Assembly: GCA_033064195.1 (NCBI GenBank)
Contig: JARBJD010000017.1
Location: 431,564 to 495,563 of the forward strand
DNA length: 64,000 bases
From: Blattamonas nauphoetae
Lineage: Eukaryota; Preaxostyla; Oxymonadida
Reading direction: 5' to 3'
In this document: piece by piece, positions 1 to 13,244 of the stretch
Numbering within the stretch: the first letter of the stretch is position 1
How the letters are laid out: every line of letters starts with the position of its first letter
The notes under the pieces: generated by a model
Seen by the model: the letters and a program-made list of their open reading frames with translations, nothing else
The model's database searches: none
Told to the model about the DNA's origin: nothing
Position numbers and translations under genes: made by a program

Positions 1-1324
1 GAGGTGCGTGCCCGAGTCTTCAATGGCTGTGTCGTCTTCGTCCGAAAAGTGTTCGTACAGAGTGTCGATTTCGTGTTGGCAGAGTGTGTCCCAGAACTCG
101 AGACTGAACTTGGCCGACGTGTCCCGAAGTTCGTACACTTCATCTCCGACCGTGTCGCGGTTGCTGAGGAGGCACTCTCGCTGGAATCTGATTGTGTTTG
201 TGATGATTTGGGACGTGATGGAGTAGACAAGAGGGATGAACTCGGCGATCGGGTTGTAGTACAGCCTGCAAAGCATTTTGAGGCAGCTCAGAGCCTTTTG
301 TTGGATGGTTCCCTGGATAACAGGATCTTGCGATGCCAAGAACTGGGAAATGTGAGTGTAAATTGGGTCTTCGATGGGGAGAGTGGCACCGAAAGCACAG
401 CAGTAGGAAAGGACGATTGAGAAGAGGAGATTCCGATCTGAATGTTGAGACAGATGTTTGGAGAGAAGCGGTGCAGCGTGATATAAAGCTTTCAAGGCCT
501 CAACAACAATCTTGGGATTCAGGGGAGCTGTTGGGAGCTGCGTGAACGGGACCGAGCTGTTGAAATAGTTGAATTCGTTCGAGACAACAGGAGTGAACGG
601 GTCAAGGCAGCCCAGAATGGCGGAGAGGAACAATGTGGAGTCCCGTTTCACGACTAGCATCTTTTTGACGCGACTTTCCTCGAGCTGTTGTCGAAGAAGA
701 GTTATTTCGGCCTTTTCGCTCGCTTGGGCTGATGGGAGTGGAGCAGCTTCTTTTTGGTTATCATCATCTTCATCAGCAGTGGCATCTTCACAAAAGTATC
801 CAATGACAATAAGACCTGCAATTTTTTGTGTCTCATTGCCATTTTGTATAATAGACGAGATATCAGGGCAGAATGACTCCCAAACTTTATTTGGGACTTC
901 AATATGCGCAATTTCCGTAACAACCTGAGCAGCAACGGAAGATATATCAGGACTTGATGAAATAAGTGCATTTTGGGCCTGGATAAATGTAAAAGAGTGA
1001 AGTTGGACCTTTTGGCAGAGGATGCTTCTTTGCTCTTTGCTTAAGAATAAATACTTTCGTTGCAATGTTGCTGTGGTTTGAATCGAATGCTGTTGGAGAG
1101 GACGAAATGAAATTTGTGAGAGCGTTACATACAGTTGAAGAGATCTGATTCTTGAACTGAATGCCTGCCATTTTTCTTGTATCGACAGGAAGAGTATCAT
1201 TACAGAAGATATCGAGTAAATTATTCAGTAAATATGGCTGAATCTCATGAATGATACAATATGTTCATACGTACGTTGTTTCGTTGTTGGACAGAGAATC
1301 AAGGGCTTCATTGGCCTGAGCCAT
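1..1324 (-). CDS. KPNB1: Importin subunit beta (karyopherin beta), N-terminal part
   Basis: Nuclear import receptor made of HEAT repeats that binds importin-alpha, Ran-GTP and nucleoporins. The gene is cut by the left window edge. Reading the minus strand, exon 1 is 1271-1324, exon 2 is 1133-1237 and exon 3 is 1-1089; the introns (1238-1270 and 1090-1132, 33 and 43 bp) start GTATG and end CAG, and all joints are in phase, giving 416 residues. Diagnostic pieces are RKMAGIQFKNQ near residue 40 (first HEAT repeats, R-x-x-A-G-x-Q-x-K-N), VPNKVWESFCPDI, and SLEFWDTLCQHEID, which matches the importin-beta EFW-x-x-x-C-x-E-E-x-D signature. An acidic stretch (ADEDDDN) lies in the middle of the visible part. 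It is divergent to CC2D2A with only 71 bp between the start codons. The family is secure; the exact paralogue (beta-1 or another karyopherin) is less so. Confidence 0.85.
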
Positions 1325-1395
1325 TGTTTGTTGATCTAGATAAAAGAAGGGGCTGAAAACGACAGATAATCATACCCCCGCTCCCGGCAGCCTGG

Positions 1396-4300
1396 ATGAT
1401 TCCGAGGAGGTTTTCCATCGCGATCAGAACCATGGTCTCACGTCGTGACCGTCACCTCGTACCAGAAATGTCATCAGAGGACATTCCTCCACAGTCCACT
1501 GATCAAAACGATCCACCAATTCCAAATTCATCTGAAAAACCAATTGCGGAAGAAGATAATCCAGATGGAACAGATGCCAATGTTGAATACCAACCAGAGC
1601 ACATTCCTGTCCAGTACATGTTTCGATTATGCGACATCCAGATGTACAATGTCAAATCTTTTGATAGTACTGCATCTGATCCTTATCTCACATTTACTCT
1701 TGGTGGAAACTTCAAGATTGTGGACATGCGTCACGCGTCTGAATATTCTTTTGCAATCAATGACCTTCGCTTTTCTGATCATTTATCATGTAGGAACGGA
1801 AAACTTGAGGCAAAAGGAAGGAAAGGCCCCACTTTTCGCACCAAGACTGTGAAACATGTCTCGCCAAAGAGTAGAGGTATCACTAGCCTTTATCAAAATC
1901 ACAACCATTCCCTCAGCCGTTTTTCCTGATGCTTGGACAACATACTGGAAAGGTTCAGAGGAAGATCTCAAACAACAAGATCTTGTGATAAATGTCTCCT
2001 CTTTTCTTATCGTTAATCATTCTTCTTCATTGTGCCCCTTCTCCAACCAAAAGTGCTATGATTGGAATTGCATCAGACGGAATCAATGGATGGGATCCGC
2101 TCGTATTAATCTCTTTGACCTCGCAACAGGTTCCGTGACTCGCTCTCAAATCCATCTTTATGAAAAGAAAGGAAAACGTCACGTTGCAAACGCTACACTT
2201 GATTTTGTTGCATATTTTCAGGAAGTACACATGTTTGAACTGAACTGTCATGATTGGCAATGCTTTAACCTTATCCCGCCAACTCCAGACGCTGAAATCT
2301 CACCATTTGTTTCAGTGAAGTTCATGGGTCTGCCTACACTCAAAGTAAAGACAGTGAGACGAGTTGTGTCCGAGTTCCAGCCAACGACAACATTTCCAGA
2401 ATTTGAAGATATTGGAATCCTCCAGTTCGCAGGAATCCGAAGCGACTTCGAGAACGAAGACCTAAAGATCAAGGTGAAGGATTACGACTCATTAAACAAA
2501 ACGCTAATTGGCTACACTTACCTTCCTCTGCGAGGCCTCCTGGACATTGGATTCTACGAATGCCAGCTCTCCACCAAAGACGCGGTCACAGGACGCATCA
2601 ACGGATACATCGACGTTGTTTCTGTGCCTAATCTTCACCAGACAAACGACAAGATTGTTCTCAAACCGCTCTACCGCTACCTCTGCGCCCACATCACAAG
2701 CTGCATCGATCTCGTCGCAAAGGACGACCAAGGATACTCCTCGCCGTTTGTGACTGTCGAGTGGGATGGCGCTAAGCTGTCCACACGAGTCATCAAGAAC
2801 GACCTCTGCCCCACATTCAACGAGACGCTGTTCTTCCCCATCAAACTCCCCGACACAGCCATCAAGCGCTCCTACATCCAACAGAAGGGCGACGTGAAGT
2901 TCTCTGTCTACGCATACTCCGCCGACGGTAACGACATCCTCGGATCAACCAGCATCTCGCTGTACCAAATCACACACGCTGGGCTTGCTCCTGATCCTTA
3001 CCGCGGAGGGCGGAAGACAAGAATGTTCAAAGCAAACGAAGGCCTTCCGCTTCTGATTGGAGGGGAGAAAACGGAGAAGAACAGCATCATCATCTGCTCC
3101 GTGCACATCTCTCCTGACTTTCCCGACGAAGTGATCATTCCACCGCAGCAGCCCAAGCGGAAGCACCTGATTCCACAAAGCTATCTGGACCACATGCTCG
3201 ACTGGAAGAGCCATCTGCCTGTCTGGCTGTCTCGCAACTCGCCGTACGAAATCGCTGCGACTAACAGCGAAGACAACGACTACCTTCTTTCGTGCTTCCT
3301 CACTCCAAACATCCCCATCCCCAAAGGCCTCCGTCATCCTCGCCTGCTGATGCGGATGGTGTACAACATGATGTGGGCGACAGACGACAAACTGTTCGAT
3401 GGAACGGCAATGCAGAAGAAGCGAATCTTTCTTTCACCTCTCCACGCTTTGCAGATCAGGAAGGGCGACGACCAAGACCACTCTGTCCTCCTCTGCTCTC
3501 TCTTCCTTTCCATGGGCATCGACGCCTATCTCTGCATGGGCACCACGAAACAAGGCAAACGGCACGTCTTTGTGATGACTCGGGAATTCGATGGGTGTGT
3601 CATCTTTTGGGAGACATCCCGAGGGACAGCTCACATCTGCCCGATGAGATGGACAGGCGTGGAAGGATGCCCGCCCGACTACATCCTCTTCCGAAACGAG
3701 CTCCTTGGATTGCGCATCCCTGTCCGCGGATCGATTGCAGCGTGGAGGAAGTGGAAGGAGTCTCAGTTCCAGAGGCAGCTGATGAAGAAGAAGGCTGATA
3801 AAAAGAAGAAGAGGGAGGAGTGGGAACGGAAACAAGCTGAAAAGCGAGGGGAGGAAGTCAATCCACTAGCGGAACAAGCGAACGATGACAGTAGCGGTCA
3901 GGAAATGGACGAGCTGGATGAAGGCGAGATGGAAGAGATCGAGCTCGACGAAAACGACATCTTAGAACTCGATCGAGAGAAGAAACGAATCGAAGCTGAA
4001 ATCAGAAGGGAGAAGGAGAAAGAACAGGCTGCGCTGGAACGGAAGAAGAAGTACGAAGAGAAGCAAATGGCAGACATCGACAAACAGAAGTTCATCATCG
4101 ACGACGATTCAGACGAGGGAATGTCCTTGAACGTGTCGGAGCCGGATGTGAAAGAGTCCGCGGTGGAAGAGACTGAGTGGAAGGATGAGAAGAGAGTAGA
4201 AACAGCTTCGCTGATGACACTCCAGACGAAAACAACACCCGACAACGCCACCATCCTCACGAAGGAAACAACAGACAACAAAACACTGCACTCCAAACAC

Positions 4301-5797
4301 GCATCAAACAAAAGCGTCCCGACTCGATCACAAACACCCACTGAACCAGCAGTTGTTCCGTCTGCCCAACCAGAAAGTGATAAACCCATTCCTGTTGCGA
4401 ATAAGCCGAAGAAGAAGCGAAGAATGACAAACCTCAAATTCACGGATGACGAAGAAGCTGCGCAGATTGGTCATTTTACGTCTGCGATCGACTCAGTTCT
4501 GGGAATGGGGGTTGGAAGCAACCATCAAGCCAGCTCTCAATCCAAGTACTCTGTGATGCTCACAGCGCAGGACCTCGAAATGTCCCAACTGAAGAACGCC
4601 GAGCGCACCAAGCCAGTTGTCGAGGCTGTTCCTCTTCCAAACACGGAAAACCCTCCGCCCTCCGAAGATGGCGAGGACGACGGAAAAGTAAACAGAGATT
4701 TTGCCAAGCCTGTTCACTCGGAGTTGGAGCAGATAAACCTCTCGAGCTCTTTGGACCAGTCTGGCAGCTTCGAAGGCTCCAAACGCGACAACGCCGACGA
4801 CTTTGTGTTTGACCTGCCGTCTGAGTTCGACATGGCCGAAGAGAAGGTTGTTCTCGAACAAGAAACTCAGAATCTGTTGATGGCTCAGCAAGCAGCTGCC
4901 ACAGGCATTGACGCCATCAACACTGTCCCTGTGTTTGAATCTCACCTCCCCGAAGTATTCCTACCTTATTCTTCTTTGGATGTGATAGTCAACCACAAGA
5001 ACATCTGGGCCAATGCACAGCATCTCGACCCAGCCCTCATCTCATACGACCTCGAAAATCTGGAACAATGGATACCCTTCTTTGGTCTCAAAAAGAAGAA
5101 AGTGGACAAAGAATCCGAACAGGAGACGACCAGCAAAGGCGGGAAGCGGAAAGCGAAGGCTGTGGAGCCCCCGCCGGAAGAGAAGGACGAGGAGGAAGAA
5201 GCAAAGGGCTTCCAGCCAGTCCGCGAGTACCCCATCGAGCCGTTCTTCGAGACGGGAACGGAGAAGGTTCGGATTCCTCCGGCGATGAGCATGAGCAAGG
5301 CCGAGCAACTGGAGAAGATCATCTACGACGAGATCAAGATTGGCTATGTCAACTACCGCAACTTCAACCACATCCCCATCCAGTTTGACCGGCCCATCGA
5401 GCCCGTCCTCCGCAATGGCTTGATGGCCCTAGAATACGAAGAAGTGACTGGCATCCCAAACCCACGCGGCATCGCAGCGTGGCACGCAGACATCTCGCTG
5501 AAGGTCAGCGATGGGTTCCACTTTGTCGGAGTCCCCATCCACTTCTGCTACACTGAGCCAAAGCGCATCCGAAAGTACATCATGGCCACGTTCGACTTCC
5601 ACAAGACAGAAAGCAAGAGCGTCAAGTACTCGTTTGCGGTGTACATCTCTCCACAGGTCGGAGGCATCTCGTCCGTGTGGACGTACGTTGCAATGATCTG
5701 TCCCGCTGATGAACAGATTACTAAGAAAGACCAATTATCGTCAAACAAAGTGATTGCGAATATAACAGGAATGAAACAGATAAAACGAAAATGGTGA
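1396..5797 (+). CDS. CC2D2A: CC2D2A-like transition-zone protein
   Basis: Component of the MKS module at the ciliary/flagellar transition zone. Two exons, 1396-1876 and 1917-5797, are joined across a 40-bp intron (GTATC...CAG) and give 1453 residues. Three C2-like beta-sandwich segments can be seen: about residues 70-200 (SDPYLTFTLGG), 265-395 (SPFVSVKFMG) and 415-530 (SSPFVTVEWDG). A transglutaminase-like segment follows (QDHSVLLCSLFLSMGIDAYL, then HVFVMTREFDGCVIFWE), then a charged coiled-coil and acidic linker (about residues 780-870). The C-terminus (FVGVPIHFCYTEP, then SSVWTYVAMI) matches the end of CC2D2A. In animals the usual description is one C2 domain, so three is worth noting. ATG at 1396 is the first in frame; those at 1432 and 1468 are possible. 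It implies the organism builds flagella. Confidence 0.85.
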
Positions 5798-5920
5798 TTG
5801 TTTGACTGTTTCTTTGTTTTGTTATGAGATTACTCTTCTTTTATTTTCTTCATTTTTTCTTGGTTTGAGCTCAGTTTGGATAGAGATTTTCCTCATTTTT
5901 CAGTGGGAGGATCATTCTCC

Positions 5921-8108
5921 ATGATCAACGGAGAACTTGTTACATCGTATCTTGTTGTGAATAATCACCAATCAGTTGTTTATTGCAATCATGAAGAACT
6001 TGAACAAACTGGAGCTATCTTAAGTATCGCACAGGAGATGATGTCTGAATTCGACGATTCAGTCACAGGAATGGTTGTCAGCAAGTATCATTTTGCCTTT
6101 GCAAAGGTGGAACCATATGTTTTCATGTCTTGCACCTCAAATCCGTTATCGATCCCTTTTCTAACGACACAACTCAATGTACTCAGAATCATCATCTTTG
6201 CAATTCTTGGACAGAAAACAAACTCAAATCGACTTTCATACGGTGAAATTAACACGTACAAACAACGTATTGGGAGCATTCTCGATTCATATACAGCTCT
6301 CATCCTTCACAATCCCGCCTTCGTTCTTCAGTCAGTCGAACGACCAACACTCAAACAAAGTGATCCAGGAATCCTATCACTGATTCCTGAAGCCTTTCCA
6401 CATTTCACACGTGCATATCTTCTTTCAAACACTCGAATTATCCAGGAGACGAAAGCCAAAGGGCAAGATGATCTCCCAGACGAAGATCTACTCCTTCTCT
6501 TGGCCCATGCAAACACTGCAATCTTATCATTTAGACCACCAGAGAAAGCGTCAGAATTTCAAACACCTAAACGAGACCCGTCACCTGTTTCTGTCCCCAT
6601 TGGTGAAAGCCAGATACCGACCTCCCCAACCCCTGCTAGCTCGCCTCCTGCGACTTCAGGCCCAAATTCTGTTCGATCAGAATATTCTGAACGAGTTTCA
6701 ACGCATCCAGACATGTCACAGACTGAAAACACACTCTATCAATCACCGCTCATTACAATTGAAGATCGTGATTCACATCACTCTCCCCGGATTAATTCCT
6801 CTATAAATCGGATTGATGATGATAACCAGATTGGAATTTCGTTGATTGGAGAAAAAGGCTTCGAGAGTTCGACTTATCGTTCTGGAACAGGAATGACTGA
6901 TCCTTCTTCTGAAACCGGAGAGGATATCGAAAGCCAAGCTGTTCGTCAAGCTAAAAATAAGGAAACATCATTTGGGTCCCCCATGGATGTCTACGAATCT
7001 GAACTTCTCGCCGCGCATAATGATGCGATTCAAGATCAGCCCTCCTTTGAAGCAGAATCTCAGCAAGTTGCCGTAGTGAAGAATAAAAAGGATTTGACAG
7101 GATTTGAACAGGCACAGATTATCACAAATGAGCTTGTCGTCGCTCCTCGAGAACCTGATCCAGAACCTTCCGAACCGCCACAACCCACTCAACTGCTGCT
7201 CCCCATTCAGTCAAATGGCAATGTTCCTGATCCTACACAGGCACAGTCATTCATTGAAAGTTTTCAACAAGTTGAATCCGATTTCTTCCTGTTTGACGAA
7301 ACTGTCGAAAAACGGTGTGCTCTTTCTCTGTTTATCGTGTTCATTTAACCAGACTGATGCCAATTAAGCGGAAAGTCAAACTTTTCCTTTTGAACGAGAC
7401 CATAGGGTTGATGGTAATCCTCAGAAATAAACCGACAGAAAGATCTAAAGAAGCAAGGAAAAAGGGAATGATTTACGAAGAGAATATGGAAGCACTTGCT
7501 CAGCTTTTATCATCATTTGCTTCGACACTCGCACAGAATTACTTCGATATGATTCACACAAAGCATGCATTTCTGATTGCTATTCATTTTCTCTCTTCAT
7601 TCTCACAACTACTTCGAATAGAATATCATCTCATGGCATTTGGACGTATCGACCACACTTCAAAGACTTGGTTCACTTCGTCCTGGTGAATCGATCAACA
7701 AGCACCTGCATCTCACCAATATTTTATTCCACATCATCACCAACAGAAGCATCTGAATTTATTCACTCTGAGATGTGGCGTTGCATACATTTTGGACAGA
7801 ATGCACTCTCTTCAGGATACAATGTTGCAGTCGCCAAATCAACACCATTTATCTACTGCTATACGTTTTATCTCGTCAATTCGTCGAAACAGAAACGAGC
7901 AGTGAAGCCGCCACGTGCTGTTGGAGAGACATTCCAGTATCCATCTGACCCTCATTGGTACCGGCAGTTCAAACGAAAAACGAAGGACGTGAAACAACAA
8001 GGTGAGGCATGTGAACTTTTCTGTCTGTACACAAACAATGTTCAAGCTCATGAAGCAGTATCCTGCAATAAGCAATTGATCGGAAAACTGTGGACACAAC
8101 AACCATGA
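5921..8108 (+). CDS. MON1-like longin-domain protein
   Basis: MON1 pairs with CCZ1 as the exchange factor for Rab7 on late endosomes. Exons 5921-7314, 7353-7645 and 7666-8108 join in phase to 709 residues. The second gap is only 20 bp (GTATC...AAAG), so it is either an extremely short intron or a frame error. The first longin-type domain (residues 1-115: VTSYLVVNNHQSVVYC, then YHFAFAKVEPYVFM) is followed by a helix with HNPAFVLQSVE, matching the DPSFLLGA segment of MON1. A low-complexity insert rich in Ser, Pro and Glu spans about residues 210-440. The C-terminal part has LVHFVLVNRS, comparable to the LRHFLYKS of MON1. Fuzzy and the HPS proteins share this fold and are the alternatives. It starts 123 bp after the CC2D2A stop. 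Confidence 0.5.
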
Positions 8109-8152
8109 TGTTGTCATTTCACACTCTTCTTCATTCTCTTGGTTCTGACTGG

Positions 8153-11100
8153 ATGTCATCTGTTCAATCTTTTGTTGTTCTTCATTTCATCGATGTGTAC
8201 AGTTTGTTTCAATCTTCACCCAGATAAATGGAAAGATCTACCCTCAAAGCATGACAAGTGGCTCTTACTTCAAGAAGGGCAAAGTTTCCAAAAGATCGGA
8301 TTTTTTTCATATATGGGAGCCAAAAACTGTGATATTCGCCTCAACAAGCCTTGAAGTTTATGCTATCAATGATGTTTTCCATTTTACCTCAAATATTCAT
8401 GTTCATCTTGTAAGTCCAAAGAAAGCAATGAAACTCGCATTTCACTTGTAGGAGCCTCAATATCATCGCTCGATGACCAGGAAATTACGAAGCACAAAGA
8501 TTATCAATATATGTGGACGATTCTTGACAGCGATCAAAAATTGTATTACTTTGCCTGCCACACAGACGGACAAAGGAAAGAGTGGGTCGAGTTATTACAT
8601 GTATCTTCATTTCTCTGACATATTTTCATCATTTTTTAGACATCAACTCTATTATTAAACCCACAAACAAAGGGGGAAGGAATGGAAATTGGAGGCCGCC
8701 GTACCTTCAGAGCTATTGAAAACCGAAAGTATGATCTGGTTCACTGTTATCTCCGAATGGGAATTGATCCATCGTTTCGGTTGTCAGATCGCAATAACAA
8801 CTCGCTGATCTCAATCGCTGCATACCAAAACTCTCTCGACATTGTAAAACTCCTAATCAGCTACAAAGCCAATATTAATGCGACTGACGACTCCCGCTCA
8901 ACACCTCTTCACTATGCTTGCACAGCAAAAAACCACAAAGTGATGGAGGCCCTTCTCAATGCTCATGCTGACCGGACAATCACAGATTACACGGGTCAGA
9001 CGCCTCTCCACCAGTCGTGTGCTCAGGGCGACCCAAAGGGAATCAAACTCTTCCTCTCCGACCCAACACATCTGAACGACAAGACCGCCCTGCATGGCGA
9101 CTCTCCTTTCCATCTCCTCGCTGTCTCGTCAGCTCCGACATCTGTCATCAAAACGTGCATCGACATGCTTGTCAAATATGGATGCAATCTGAACGCTTTC
9201 GACAACAACGGAGAGACAGCTCTCGGGTTGACACTTCGACAGGGGAATCTGGAGAGGGCACTGCTTTTCTATCAGTCTGGGTCGTCACTCAAGTACTCCT
9301 TCGACGAGACGGAGGACACTCCTCACATCACGCCTTCCCCATCCTCGTTCTCGGAGGGCAATCACATCTCACTTTCAGATGATGGGAAACCATCCACACT
9401 CGTCTTCTCCGACCCCACATTTGGAAAAGGCCAGCAATTTGAAACAATATTCCACACATTAGCACGGATGGGTGATCGCCTTGACATGACGGAAGACACC
9501 TTCTCGGCCTTCGTCTCACTTGTGGAGGGAGGAATCAAGGAGGGAATCGACCCCAACACTCGAGAACCCAAGCACGGGTACACTCCACTCCATCTTTCCA
9601 TCATCCTCGATTGCTCCATCCGCGTCATCAGCGTCTTCTGCAGCATCTGCGACGTCACCATCAGCGACAACAGCGGAGTCCTCCCACTCACACTCGCCCT
9701 CCATCGGGACTCATCGAAGCAGATCTCGTCCGTCCTTATCTCTCACAACAGAGCAAACCAACACGACTCAATCCCCTTCTCGCCCGCCCTGATCCACACA
9801 GACTTCCTTCCTTACCTTTACCCCAACATCATCACACAGACCTGTCCATTCCATCCCTCCGTCACCCTCAACCCACAAACACCAACAATTGAGCTTGTCC
9901 CCTTCTCATCACACTCTTCCCGCCATTCTTTCTTGCTTCATCCTTCTTCTGTCCCAGTCCTTGTTGAGACCAGTGACCACATTGTTCACTCAATCGACAT
10001 CAACACTGGCCGCACCACACAAACTGTCTTCCTTCCTCACTTCAACACGTCTTTCCCGTATGACCAGCCTCCAACTGCACCTCACCCGCCCAATCCACGC
10101 CCACGCAGCATCAACACTTCACTCCTCGTGCACAAAACAAGACTAAAAGACACTTCCCCGGGAAATGTGGGAAATCCGTTCAGCAAGTCGTCTTCTCTCT
10201 CGCCCAGCATCTCCCTCCTCACAGCACCACCACGTCACCACATCTGGCATGTGTCGTCCAAGAACGGCATTACCATCCTCAACTCACACACACTCATCCC
10301 AGTCCAATCATTCCCTCCATTGTTCATGGATCCTCTCATGAAAGGCGTCCAAAACGCAAACAAACAAAAAACGAACCACGTCAACACTACATCAAAGCCA
10401 TTCCTCGTCGAACAGCAATTCAGAACGGAGAGCACTGACGATCCACAAGAACCCTCGCTCACACATCTCATCGTCCATCCCTCGGGGTCGTGTGTGGAGT
10501 ACGAAGTGACTTCAACATCTCGGAAAGTGCTCCAGCGGCAGAAAGAGGTCACTCTTCCGCTCACAGGCATCCTCACCGCCCTGTCCACACCCTTCTTCAC
10601 TCCGTACATCCCTCTTCCGTCCAAACAGACCATCCCGTATCCCAAAACAGTTGATCCGCCTTCAGCGAAGCCACAGACATCACAGCCTCTCTCCCAGTCG
10701 GGAAGCAACACCCTCCCCAACACCATCGGAAATGCCTCGCCCCTCTCTCTGTCATCCAACTTCAAACCAACCGCATCGACCGTCACTCTCAAAATCACCG
10801 ACGCAATGGCCCACCCGACACATTCACTCGCAACATCGTCCAACCCATTCAGCACGTCACAGTCCCTCGACAACCCAACATCTTCCTTCCGTGTCACGTA
10901 CATGGACGGGAGCGATCAGAAGAAGAAGACGGAGGCAGCACCCCACCAACTCTTCCAGCTGGAGATTCCAGGCATGTCCGGTGCATCTCCGTTTGCGGGG
11001 TTCTCCCAGCATCAACTCCTCAACTCTTCGACTTTTGATCTGACACAATCAACCATCCCTGTCGACAGTACTTCGGAACCAGGCACTCCAGTGTCCCACA

Positions 11101-12506
11101 ATTCACTTGGAGTTTCTCCAAACGGACAAAATGCACAGGACACGGTGTCGGTTGACGACGGAGAGTCTTTGGATGTGTCACAGACAGCTGCAAAAGCCCC
11201 GGTCCCCCCACCGCCGATCCCACCTCCACCGATCTCATCACCGACCTACAAATCAACCACAACTACGCAGCCGAAATCCCACATCAGTCCCTTCTCCCTC
11301 TCGAACTTCACAATGTGGTCGTACCATCTCAAGCAGTACGCTCCACACGCATACGCTCCTCTCCCGGCTCAGCTTCCGCACGAGAAGGAAACAGAACACA
11401 ACGTCATGCTTCCGGCACATCACGTGGTTGCTCTCTTCCATTCTGAAGAAGCACTCTTCACAACAAATCCGCTTTCTGTTCCTCCGATCTTTTCTGATGT
11501 CTGTGCGCTTGTTGAACCGTATTTCACCATCCAAACTGCCAACTGGTTCGCGTCGGAGTCTCTGCTGGGGTTAGTTGTCCCCACAATGGAGAAGAATTTC
11601 TTGATCCCACTCGTCCAGCTCAAAGCCCGCGAGAAGAAGAGGGTGGTCTACATCGACACTCCTCCCACAACCAACCACTCCCACCCTCTTTCCATCCTCT
11701 CCTCCAACTCGGCTGGCCAGAGCTTCTCGCCGGAGTCTCATTTCTCGGCTTCTGTTCCCACCGAATCCGACTCCGACGAAGAAGAGCATTCGTTCTCGGA
11801 GGATAGTGCTGATTCAACCAACTCAGAGGTCTTTCGCAGGAATCCAAGTCGGACACACACTCGTTCCCAAGCCCTCCCTTCGTCTGTCCGCAACCACCAA
11901 AAACTTGAGCGAGAGAAGAAGCCGACAATCCCTTCGTCGTGCACGTTTGTCCCCCCGCCGTCCCAACTCCTCCGGTCGTATCTGTCGTACCTCCACGAGA
12001 CAGAGCTTCTGAAGACAGCAACAGGAAACAGCACAATCAGCCTCCTCCCGCCACCAGCGGGGACGGTGTGGATGGGAATGAGTGATGGGAGCGTGATCGT
12101 GATTGATGTTCAGTCGGGCACCACTCGCCAGGAACTGTTCTTCAAACGGACAAAGGAGGAGAAAGCCCTCGATCAGTCCATCTCAGCCACACTCTTCGTG
12201 CCATCCTTTGAGGATATCACCGACAAGAAGGGGACGAAGCATCAAGTGATGGATGGCGGAACGGTGTGGCTCGCTACTCCCACTTTTGGAATACGTATCG
12301 TGGATGCGGTTGGATTTACTCTTCTCGCAACGATCACTGTCCCCGCTGTTCAAAATATTCTTGAATTGAGATTGGTCGAGGAGAAAGATGGTACTGTTGT
12401 TGTGTTTGGAATGTGTCGCCATGGTGAGTCATTTGTGATTGATCCTGTGACGCGTCAAATTATTCGGAGTTCACTTATGACTCTTCTTCACTCTTCATTT
12501 ACCTGA
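8153..12506 (+). CDS. PH domain, ankyrin repeat and propeller-like protein
   Basis: Probably a membrane- or phosphoinositide-linked scaffold; no specific family recognised. The ankyrin frame continues upstream through an intron at 8601-8639 (GTATCT...TTTTAG) into a PH domain: SGSYFKKGKVSK near 8254-8290 for the first strands, and YYFACHTDGQRKEWVELL at 8542-8597 for the last strand and the Trp-containing C-terminal helix. The likely first exon is 8153-8194 with a 29-bp intron. The joint at 8410-8451 (donor GTAAGT, acceptor TGTAG) is out of phase by one base, so one exon edge is unresolved. Ankyrin repeats occupy about 8700-9290 (STPLHYACTAKNHKVMEALL, TGQTPLHQSCAQGD) plus one near 9570. A long Ser/Pro/Thr linker leads to beta-propeller-like repeats near 9900-10330 and 12040-12490 (TVWMGMSDGSVIVIDVQSG). 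Total about 1415 residues. The start lies 44 bp after the preceding stop. Confidence 0.7.
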
Positions 12507-12569
12507 TTGTTTCTGTCTCGTTCTTCTTCGTTTTGTCTGATTTTTTATGGGCCAACCATCAGACCATAC

Positions 12570-13244
12570 ATGATCGCTAGCCTGGTTTATGTTCTGCTCT
12601 CCTTGGCCAACACTTCATCTGTATTAGTTGGTAGCAAGTTCTCTTACGATTATCTTCCAAAAGATGAGGCTGTTGCTGTTTCTGGAAATGGTCTTCAGAC
12701 AATCAGAGCTCTTCCATTCGAATGCCATCTCTCTTTTGTCTGTGTGAACTCTAATGCCATATCTTCAACTTTCCAAATGAAAATCAGCAATATCGAGAAA
12801 GTCTCTAAATTTACGCACTACGAATGGCTTGCCGAATTAACAGAACAGGAAACACAGACAATCTTCTCCAAACCATTTTCATTCACTCTCTACGAGTCTC
12901 AATCAATTGGAGATTTCACTAGTTCACCGGAAGACAACAAAGATGTTCTCGAAATCAAAACCATCCTCGCATCCTCCCTCGCACACCACATCGCTGTTCC
13001 AACATCGTTTGTTCCCAACAAAATTGCAAATGATGAGGAGGATCCCAATGAGATCGGAAAACCTGTGACTATTGTTGGACATCCTATGCGTCACATGTTC
13101 TTCTGGTTCTTCTTGTTCTTCGTTATCATTGTCCTGTACATCTCTTACTGCAACATGGATATGGATGTTTGCAAAGACCCACTTGTCTTCTTCGACCAGG
13201 CACTTCAGATGGAACCACCCATGACCGCTGACGAATCCATCTAA
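12570..13244 (+). CDS. Small type I membrane protein of unknown function
   Basis: 224 residues, not recognised. The first ATG at 12570 gives an N-terminal signal peptide (MIASLVYVLLSLANTSSVLVG). A lumenal or extracellular domain of about 160 residues follows, with a single Cys pair (FECHLSFVC). A single transmembrane helix (about residues 175-193, MFFWFFLFFVIIVLYISY) precedes a short acidic tail ending MTADESI. The open frame continues upstream to the stop of the previous gene without another ATG, so the start is well supported. The fold could resemble single-pass secretory-pathway or ER proteins, but nothing in the sequence names it. It lies 63 bp after the preceding gene, same strand. Confidence 0.6.
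   Translation: MIASLVYVLLSLANTSSVLVGSKFSYDYLPKDEAVAVSGNGLQTIRALPFECHLSFVCVNSNAISSTFQMKISNIEKVSKFTHYEWLAELTEQETQTIFSKPFSFTLYESQSIGDFTSSPEDNKDVLEIKTILASSLAHHIAVPTSFVPNKIANDEEDPNEIGKPVTIVGHPMRHMFFWFFLFFVIIVLYISYCNMDMDVCKDPLVFFDQALQMEPPMTADESI

Noticed and set aside
4..420. Open plus-strand frame at the left edge
   Set aside because: It is the antisense of the importin-beta reading frame, which has clear family motifs.
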